This document shows, one piece after another, positions 41,499 to 46,977 of a stretch of DNA of 46,977 nt. The DNA lies in the NCBI GenBank assembly GCA_964432875.1, contig CAYSPJ010000026.1:1-46977 (forward strand), in the 5' to 3' direction. This stretch comes from JACJYE01 sp964432875 (GTDB lineage: Bacteria > Bacteroidota > Bacteroidia > Chitinophagales > Saprospiraceae). Each line of letters starts with the position of its first letter. Positions within the stretch are counted from its first letter, which is position 1. Below the pieces are notes generated by a model. That model worked only from the letters and a program-made list of their open reading frames with translations, ran no database searches and was not told where the DNA came from. Both the position numbers and the translations under genes were made by a program.

Positions 41499-42377
41499 CT
41501 AATACAAATCATCCACCCTCATCTTCAAGTACTTGCGCACTACATTATAGGTACTGAGGGCATTAAGGGCCAGGCCGAGCACACAAAGGGCCAGCAGTAT
41601 GGCTAAAAAATTGACCCACGTATGCAGGCCCTTCAAGCCGGGCAGCGCGCTTTGCAGCCAGGTGAAGGTGGCCATCAAAGCCGCCGAGGCCAACAAGCCG
41701 CTCAACAAGCCATGCCAGGCCCCCCGACGGATGTACGGCCGGCTGATGAACTCCCAGGAAGCACCCACCAACTCCATGTTTTTAATCAGGAAGCGGTTGG
41801 CGTAAAGGGCCAGGCGCACGGTATTGTGGATTAAAGTGACCGCCACAAAAATGAAAAAAGCCAGAGCCCCCAGGGCAATCAGCCCGACGGACCGCAGGTT
41901 CTCCCCGATTTCATTCACCAGGCTTTCCTGGTAGTATATATCAGCTACTGCCGCGTGTCGGCGCAGGTTCGCTTGTATTTGCCGCAGGCTGTCGGCTGCC
42001 ATATAGGCTGCTTTCACATTAAACGTAATGACGTCATAAAGCGGGTTGGGCAGCCCGAGTTTTAAGAAATCATCCCCGAAATCTTCGCGCATGAACTCGG
42101 CGGCCTGTTCCTTTGTGGTATATTCCGCCGAGCCTGGCTTGATGAAAGGGCTGCTTTCCAGCTCTTTTTGCAATTGCCGCGCCTCTTCTACTGCCACGTC
42201 CTGCTTCAGCTCCACGATGATGCTCACCCGCTCTTTCAGCTCCTGCACCAATTGCCGGGCATCCATCAGGGCCAGGGCAAAAAAGCCCAGGGTAAAGAGC
42301 ACTAGCGCCACACTGAGGATGGAGTAGAGGTAGTTGGGCCTGGTTTTACCCGCAATATAGCCGTTCGTTTCCGCCAT
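41499..42377 (-). CDS. ftsX: Cell division protein FtsX
   Basis: FtsX pairs with the ATPase FtsE to control peptidoglycan hydrolases at the division site. The protein has 292 residues when started at ATG 42377 (MAETNGYIAGK); the open frame to 42566 adds unrelated residues. The first membrane helix (about 20-41) is followed by a periplasmic domain with SIIVELKQDVAVEEARQLQK and FNVKAAYMAADSL, then three further helices at the C-terminus, the FtsX permease layout. ftsE is not adjacent, which is usual in Bacteroidota. A TACTTTTG box lies 18 nt upstream. Confidence 0.93.
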   Translation of the reverse strand: MAETNGYIAGKTRPNYLYSILSVALVLFTLGFFALALMDARQLVQELKERVSIIVELKQDVAVEEARQLQKELESSPFIKPGSAEYTTKEQAAEFMREDFGDDFLKLGLPNPLYDVITFNVKAAYMAADSLRQIQANLRRHAAVADIYYQESLVNEIGENLRSVGLIALGALAFFIFVAVTLIHNTVRLALYANRFLIKNMELVGASWEFISRPYIRRGAWHGLLSGLLASAALMATFTWLQSALPGLKGLHTWVNFLAILLALCVLGLALNALSTYNVVRKYLKMRVDDLY

Positions 42378-42395
42378 AGCGCTTCTTTTGCGGCA

Positions 42396-42403
42396 CAAAA
42401 GTA
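42396..42403 (-). promoter_or_regulatory. -7 box TACTTTTG for the ftsX operon
   Basis: A perfect TAnnTTTG match 18 nt before the ftsX ATG. Transcription from here would cover ftsX, the heptamer tract, DUF3098, uppP and probably truB. A -33 TTG at the right distance is absent. Confidence 0.5.
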
Positions 42404-42577
42404 TAAAATATACTCCAAAGCGGATACAGATAGCCCCAATGCCGCTCAATTTATTGCCGCTATGCTCGTTATATTCCCTAAAACGAGTGCTTTTTGGCAA
42501 CAACAAGCTTGAAAACAGCAACAAAATAAGCGCCTTTCCGTAAAAGGGGAGAGGCATTCCAAACAAAGGATTAAACT

Positions 42578-43159
42578 ATGAAAAAAATACTTTGCTCCGC
42601 GCTGGCAGTAGTGGCTGCACTCACGATTTCGGCTCAATCCTATATCAAAAACGCTTCTTTTGAAGGCAACCCTCAAGATGCGACCATCCCAGCTGGCTGG
42701 TTCGTCTGCGAAGAAGGCTCTACACCCGACATCCTGCCCGGCCCTTGGGGCGTTCACGAAGAAGCCGCTGACGGGGATACCTACCTGGGCCTGATTACCC
42801 GCGAAGACGGCACCTGGGAAAGCATCGGCCAGCGCCTGGCTTCCTCCCTAAAGGCAAATGAATGCTATACTTTTTCGCTGGAACTAGCGCAATCCAAAAC
42901 TTATGCCGGCTACAGCAACCCCCTGCGGCTAAGAATATGGGGTGGCACCACCAAATGCAGCAAAGAACAGCTGCTGCTGGAAACGGGCTTCGTGCGCAAA
43001 GCAGAATGGAGTGCTTACGAGGTGGAATTCATCGCTAAAAAGCCCATCAACTACATCATCATCGAGCCCTTTTACAAGGATGGCAAATTCTCCTATCAGG
43101 GCAATATCCTGGTTGACAACATCTCTTCGATCAAGAAATGCGTTAGAGCAGGTTTGTGA
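42578..43159 (+). CDS. Secreted protein, carbohydrate-binding-like jelly roll
   Basis: The 193-residue protein has a signal peptide (MKKILCSALAVVAALTISAQ). The mature part starts SYIKNASFEGNPQDATIPAGW, a typical opening of carbohydrate-binding-module-like beta sandwiches, and continues with GDTYLGLITREDGTWESIGQ, ECYTFSLELAQS and ILVDNISS at the end. This pattern (N.SFEG...W, then GLI...GT.E.I.Q.L) occurs in many Bacteroidota surface proteins, often attached to OmpA or PKD modules; here it stands alone. Binding partner unknown. It is divergent from ftsX and 48 bp before cysM. Confidence 0.75.
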   Translation: MKKILCSALAVVAALTISAQSYIKNASFEGNPQDATIPAGWFVCEEGSTPDILPGPWGVHEEAADGDTYLGLITREDGTWESIGQRLASSLKANECYTFSLELAQSKTYAGYSNPLRLRIWGGTTKCSKEQLLLETGFVRKAEWSAYEVEFIAKKPINYIIIEPFYKDGKFSYQGNILVDNISSIKKCVRAGL

Positions 43160-43169
43160 TAATCTTGCT

Positions 43170-43177
43170 TAACTTTG
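43170..43177 (+). promoter_or_regulatory. -7 box TAACTTTG for cysM
   Basis: A perfect TAnnTTTG match on the plus strand 30 nt before the cysM ATG at 43208. It suggests cysM is transcribed separately from the secreted protein gene upstream. No TTG at the -33 spacing. Confidence 0.45.
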
Positions 43178-43207
43178 CATCAGGACAATAAAACGGCTAC
43201 CTCCCCT

Positions 43208-44092
43208 ATGGCAAACATCTTCGACTTGATCGGCAATACGCCCCTGGTAGAAATCGAGCAGCTCATCCAAAAGCCTGGCGTGCGCTTCTTCGGCAAGCTG
43301 GAAGGGCAAAACCCTGGCGGCAGCGTCAAGGACCGGGCGGCTTACGGCATGATTAAAGGCGCGCTGGAACGGGGCGAGCTAAAACCGGGCATGCGCCTCG
43401 TCGAAGCCACTAGCGGCAATACCGGCATCGCCCTGGCCATGATCGCCCGCAAATTCGGGGTAGGCATCACCCTGATCATGCCCGACAACGCTACGGCAGA
43501 GCGCACTCAATCCATGCAGGCTTACGGCGCAGAAGTCATCCTGACCCCCGCTAGCAAGGGCGGCATCGAATACTCCCGCCAACTGGCCGATGAGATGGTC
43601 GCTCAGGGCGGCTATCACATGCTCAACCAGTTTGCCAACCCCGACAACTGGGGCATGCACTACCGCACCACCGGCCCGGAGATCTGGCGCGACACCCAGG
43701 GGCAGGTCACCCACTTCGTCTCCTCCATGGGCACTACTGGCACTATCATGGGCACTTCGCGCTACCTCAAAGAGCAAAACCCCCAAGTGCAAATCGTAGG
43801 CGTGCAGCCTACCTCCGGCTCCAGCATCCCCGGCATCCGCCGCTGGTCGCCCGAGTTCCTGCCTAAAATCTTCGAGCCCCAGCGGGTCGATCAGGTCATT
43901 GACGTCTCGCAAGACGAAGCCACGGCGATGATGCGCCGCCTGGCCCGGGAAGAAGCTATCTTTGCCGGCATGAGCAGCGGCGGGGCCTGCGCCGCCGCCG
44001 CTAAACTGGCGGAAGGGCTAGATGAAGGCATCATCGTCTTCATCGTCTGCGACCGGGGCGACCGTTACCTATCCTCTGGCATCTTTGAATAG
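43208..44092 (+). CDS. cysM: Cysteine synthase B
   Basis: This PLP enzyme of 294 residues makes cysteine from O-acetylserine and sulfide or thiosulfate. The PLP lysine is Lys41 in NPGGSVKDRAA, preceded by GNTPLV. The substrate loop SGNTGIALA and phosphate-binding GTTGTIMGTSR are present, with SSGGACAAAA near the end. The short length and the RRW/EFLPKIF region fit CysM rather than CysK. I start at ATG 43208 (MANIFDLIG); a TTG at 43175 lies within the promoter. A cysE neighbour is absent. Confidence 0.95.
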   Translation: MANIFDLIGNTPLVEIEQLIQKPGVRFFGKLEGQNPGGSVKDRAAYGMIKGALERGELKPGMRLVEATSGNTGIALAMIARKFGVGITLIMPDNATAERTQSMQAYGAEVILTPASKGGIEYSRQLADEMVAQGGYHMLNQFANPDNWGMHYRTTGPEIWRDTQGQVTHFVSSMGTTGTIMGTSRYLKEQNPQVQIVGVQPTSGSSIPGIRRWSPEFLPKIFEPQRVDQVIDVSQDEATAMMRRLAREEAIFAGMSSGGACAAAAKLAEGLDEGIIVFIVCDRGDRYLSSGIFE

Positions 44093-44252
44093 GTGCGCTG
44101 GCCAGCGCAGGTGGTATCGCCCGGCATAAAATTGAAATTGAGGATCAACTGCTCGACGCTCGGATCGCAGCGGAAAGAAGCGCGGCGAGCTTCCCGAAAG
44201 TAAAGGCGGTACGCTTGAGCATGGCTCAGAGGCGGCAGATGCCCCTTCACGC

Positions 44253-44912
44253 TCACTCCCGCACGTAAAAACAATACCCCCCAAACTTATGAAACCGCCC
44301 CTCCGGGTCCTGCAGCATCCAATCATGATAATGAGGGTCGGGGCTCTGGCTCAGGAATTCGATGTTGTTGTCGGCACCGCCGTTGAGGGCCACCCGAGCA
44401 CTAGAATGGGTATGCTTACATTTTTTACCAGGGAAGTCTTGCCAACGGTCCATAGGCAATAGTACAGAACCTTGCTGTAGATAATACAATCCGGTATCCC
44501 TAGCAACCAATTCAAATCTTAGGTCATAAGTATTGTCCTCATAGCGATATTGCCCCAAAAGCTCAATAGCATCACTGAACAATTGAACATTGTAATCATA
44601 TACCGAATCTATCAACAAATCAAAATGCCTTAAGCCATCCTCTCTTCCTGGAAGTGCATCAATCCGATGGACAATTGTGATTGGATGGAATCGAAAGTCT
44701 TTTAAAGTGTAAAATCTGTTAGTCTTCCGCTCGAAGACCTCATCAGCAAATATCGATGTAACCCTAATTGTATCTCCGACATGAAAGACAGCTTCTGCGG
44801 GTAAAAGCGTTGCGGGCAACACAAATTCATACGCACCCGGAAAGCGACATTCATCTTTGACACAAGACACCAGCAACAGCAATAAAAAGGTATAAGGACG
44901 AATAGCTTTCAT
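44253..44912 (-). CDS. Lipoprotein of unknown function
   Basis: The 219-residue protein starts at ATG 44912 with a lipoprotein signal (MKAIRPYTFLLLLLVSC, lipobox LVSC). The mature part begins VKDECRFPGAYEFVLPATLL and is beta-rich (EAVFHVGDTIRVTSIF), ending FGGYCFYVRE with Cys that could pair with the early Cys. The layout resembles other Bacteroidota surface lipoproteins with an early EFVLPATL...GDTI beta domain, but I cannot name the family. It lies 57 bp after the zinc-peptidase-like gene on the same strand, so they may be co-expressed. Codon use is similar to the flanks. Confidence 0.8.
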   Translation of the reverse strand: MKAIRPYTFLLLLLVSCVKDECRFPGAYEFVLPATLLPAEAVFHVGDTIRVTSIFADEVFERKTNRFYTLKDFRFHPITIVHRIDALPGREDGLRHFDLLIDSVYDYNVQLFSDAIELLGQYRYEDNTYDLRFELVARDTGLYYLQQGSVLLPMDRWQDFPGKKCKHTHSSARVALNGGADNNIEFLSQSPDPHYHDWMLQDPEGRFHKFGGYCFYVRE

Positions 44913-44927
44913 TTTGTTTCGTTTTGA

Positions 44928-44957
44928 GCCGCCTCGGACATCCACGTCCAAGGCGGC
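44928..44957. terminator. Hairpin between the two lipoprotein genes
   Basis: Arms GCCGCCTCGGAC (44928-44939) and GTCCAAGGCGGC (44946-44957) form a 12-bp stem, one pair being G-U or A-C depending on strand, with a 6-nt loop. On the minus strand it lies between the peptidase-like stop and the lipoprotein ATG but is not followed by a T-run, so it may be an RNA stability or attenuation element rather than a full terminator. Confidence 0.5.
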
Positions 44958-44969
44958 GGCGTTTTAAAT

Positions 44970-46977
44970 TCAATAGCTATTGAATAGCCCATTCACTTGT
45001 TGAACGGTATTAGCTGGCACAGTCGGCAATAATTCATCAATCAAGCGAGCCCGATAGGCTTCGATACTATTGACGCCGACGCCTAGGATGGAAAAAAGCT
45101 GTCCATTTGTGAAGCTGACAACGTTATCCACAACCATGCCGCAAGCAGGCGGGGTGTTCGCATCGGGGCCGCGCCGATCGCAGGCATTGCCATCCAGTAA
45201 ATTGGCGTTGTCTATCAAGTCGTGATGCAAGCCGACGGGGACATGGCTTGGGAAATGGTTTCTAGTTGTTTCTAATCTTCTTTCCCAAGTGCCCGCAATC
45301 GAAGTATTCCCCTGATACCGCCGGTGCACATACGTCCACGCGATGTGCTCAGCCCAAGATTCACAGATGGCGATGCGGCCCGCATCGGCACTATTGGCGT
45401 TGCCCCAGCCGTCGGCAGCGATTTCAGCGGCTGCCAGCCCTTGCCAATAGTTGGGCCCGACATTAACAAAGTGCGAGGCATGAGCAAGCTCGTGATATGC
45501 TAAAGAACGAAACTCGTCTGAATTCTGATAACTTGCGCCAATCATCATGTCAGGCAGGACAGGGTAGATAATACTGTAATTGGGGATGCCGTAATTCACC
45601 CAGAGCGCTAAATCGAAAAAACTAGCCTGAAGCAGCCCTTCGGAGATGGCAATCCCCACTCTTATCGGGCCAAGATAGCGCTTCATCAGCGCAAAGCCAT
45701 CCGTCCGGTTGCTCGCCAGATAGATATCCAGATAAGGCGGGGGCGTGATGCCATCAGCCAGCGATTGCTCGCGATGTTCTGCCAGGGCGTTCATCATGCT
45801 GGCGGCGGCCCAATCGCGATGAGCGGCAGAGCCTTGGTTAGCCCAGGCCGGGTATTCTACCAGGATGTTGTTGTAAACCCCTCCGCCCAACTGGCCGACG
45901 TAGCTGGTGATGGGCAGCACCGCCCGCCACAGCTGCACCGTATTGCCGATGAAACCCCGCAGCTTGGCATCCGCGTTCCGGAACTCTACCCACATATAGG
46001 CCTTGCCCGACTCCCGGTGCCCGGGGATGCTCCAGCAGCCTTGCTGGCTGGTCTCGGCGGTGCGCACCCTGAACCAGCCATCCCACCAGATCACCCGCGC
46101 CCGGCGTACGCCCTCGAATTGCCCCAGCTCGACATCCTGCACCCGGATGCAGCCGGCTGGCTGCCGGGAAGGCCCGGGGATGGCGCAGCCGCAAGCATTG
46201 GTATGGGCAGGCGGCTCGGAGCCTCCGCCATCTTCCAAACAAGCCGGCCAATTTTCAGGATGCATCCACGGGTTGCAATCGATCGTCACGTCGCGGCAAT
46301 ACGGCGGCGCTCCAACTCCTTCGCAATCGTAGCCTCCGAAGGAGCAGCATATGAAGTTGGGGCAGTCTGGGTCGCAGATCAGCGGGCTGCGCGGGTCGTC
46401 CACCACCCCTGGGAAGCCCTCATGCGGCAGCCCGCTGATCCGGAAGGCGGCATAGGCCAACAGCGAGGAGTAGGGGGCCAGCACCAGCTCCTCCAGTATT
46501 TCGTAGGGCATCGCCGGGAAGGCCTGCCCCTGAGGCAAGACCACATAAAAGCAGGGGATCGCCGTGGAATCGAGATTTTCCTGCGGGTAGTAATCGCCTA
46601 GCTCGATCACCTCATGCCCAAGCGGGAAGTCGAAGAAAGCGATGCCGCTCTCCACTAAAAGCTCGACCTGCTCCAAGCTCTCGGGGCAAAAGCGCACGTA
46701 GTAGTCCGTCACCGGCAGTTTCGGCACGCTTTGGCGATACAACAGATTCCAAGCTTTGGTCATCGTATCTACTTGATAGGGGTTTGCAGCGTGCTTGGCG
46801 CCGAGCACCGTCGGCCGCAGCTCGCCCGATTCGCTCGACCGGAAGGCGATAGGGCCGGCATCCTGGCTAAACGGCTGTACATGATCGCTCGGATCTCCGA
46901 GCTGGGCCAAATCGTCTTTCCGGCAAGACGGCAAGAGCAGAGCGGCAAGCAGCAGTAGGCTCAGGGCGCTCCGCCAA
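44970..46977 (-). CDS. Zinc-peptidase-like lipoprotein (5' end outside window)
   Basis: The gene is cut by the window edge; more than 668 residues are visible. Reading past the false TTG at 46934, the frame continues to the edge as ALSLLLLAALLLPSC, a lipoprotein signal with lipobox LPSC, so the true start lies beyond 46977. The protein has a Cys-rich middle with many CC and C-x-C pairs (about 46220-46400), then a beta module (CIRVQDVELGQFEG...RTAETSQQGCWSIPG) similar to a carboxypeptidase-regulatory domain. The C-terminal half has zinc motif HELAH (45480-45494) and, about 44 residues later, ESWAEH, whose Glu may be the third ligand, as in gluzincins. Substrate unknown; no propeptide seen. Confidence 0.8.
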   Translation of the reverse strand, partial: WRSALSLLLLAALLLPSCRKDDLAQLGDPSDHVQPFSQDAGPIAFRSSESGELRPTVLGAKHAANPYQVDTMTKAWNLLYRQSVPKLPVTDYYVRFCPESLEQVELLVESGIAFFDFPLGHEVIELGDYYPQENLDSTAIPCFYVVLPQGQAFPAMPYEILEELVLAPYSSLLAYAAFRISGLPHEGFPGVVDDPRSPLICDPDCPNFICCSFGGYDCEGVGAPPYCRDVTIDCNPWMHPENWPACLEDGGGSEPPAHTNACGCAIPGPSRQPAGCIRVQDVELGQFEGVRRARVIWWDGWFRVRTAETSQQGCWSIPGHRESGKAYMWVEFRNADAKLRGFIGNTVQLWRAVLPITSYVGQLGGGVYNNILVEYPAWANQGSAAHRDWAAASMMNALAEHREQSLADGITPPPYLDIYLASNRTDGFALMKRYLGPIRVGIAISEGLLQASFFDLALWVNYGIPNYSIIYPVLPDMMIGASYQNSDEFRSLAYHELAHASHFVNVGPNYWQGLAAAEIAADGWGNANSADAGRIAICESWAEHIAWTYVHRRYQGNTSIAGTWERRLETTRNHFPSHVPVGLHHDLIDNANLLDGNACDRRGPDANTPPACGMVVDNVVSFTNGQLFSILGVGVNSIEAYRARLIDELLPTVPANTVQQVNGLFNSY

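Noticed and set aside
42446..42757. Minus-strand open frame of 103 codons
   Set aside because: It overlaps the start of the secreted protein gene on the other strand and shows no domain or signal.
46932..46934. TTG as the start of the zinc-peptidase-like gene
   Set aside because: The frame continues upstream to the window edge as a hydrophobic lipoprotein signal ending in the lipobox, so the true start is outside.

Overview
This window looks like chromosome from a free-living Bacteroidota bacterium, most likely of the Saprospiria (Lewinella/Phaeodactylibacter-like). That assignment is inferred from four things: several Bacteroidota-typical families (DUF4159, DUF3822, DUF3098, DUF4296, a TlpA protein with DUF4369/DUF5106-like parts); the ftsX-DUF3098-uppP-truB order; many secreted proteins ending their signal in SAQ; and a recurring promoter box TAnnTTTG (with TTG 21 nt upstream in two cases), which is the Bacteroidota primary-sigma signature. 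Genes rarely have Shine-Dalgarno sites. Almost everything is housekeeping; no phage, IS element, CRISPR array or defence island was seen.

Layout. 1-5.9 kb: tRNA-Leu, rseP, rsmE, a DUF4159 protein, two tiny membrane proteins, a 0.7 kb gene-free AT-rich stretch and mltA. 5.9-13.1 kb: a methyltransferase, a GH31 glucosidase and smc. 13.2-21.1 kb: a YciO-type protein, a MoxR/Mg-chelatase-like ATPase, an ABC-F protein, a PhoB/PhoR-like two-component pair, DUF4296, sixA and an SDR. 21.2-25.8 kb: a TlpA-like thioredoxin protein next to a 1005-residue exported helical-repeat protein. 26-33 kb: pyrR-pyrB, a lipoprotein, glnS and argS. 32.9-38.2 kb: a small operon (pilin-like protein, DUF3822, rsmD, small secreted protein), then bactofilin diverging from tsaD and a GT2 glycosyltransferase. 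38.2-44.1 kb: a DUF697-SHOCT protein, the ftsX-DUF3098-uppP-truB cluster, a secreted protein and cysM. 44.2-46.98 kb: two lipoproteins, the second a zinc-peptidase-like protein cut by the window edge.

How the genes fit together: envelope building (mltA, uppP, ftsX, bactofilin, GT2), RNA modification and translation (rsmE, rsmD, truB, tsaD, glnS, argS, ABC-F) and pyrimidine synthesis (pyrR-pyrB) dominate.

The most unusual signals are not ordinary genes. (1) The exported 1005-residue protein has 14 consecutive repeats of exactly 40 residues, each with hydrophobic anchors spaced 11-11-18, predicting an almost straight rod about 0.1 micrometre long. (2) A ~135-150 bp hairpin-forming element occurs three times, each starting at or just after the TAG stop codon of a gene; in one copy the central ~42 bp is inverted relative to the arms, and the arms keep pairing although their run lengths differ. 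(3) Heptanucleotide tracts (one of 17 units with no indel) also follow stop codons. (4) The 100-N gap at 39969-40068 is flanked by an identical 55-bp sequence on both sides and is probably an assembly artefact inside a single continuous operon.
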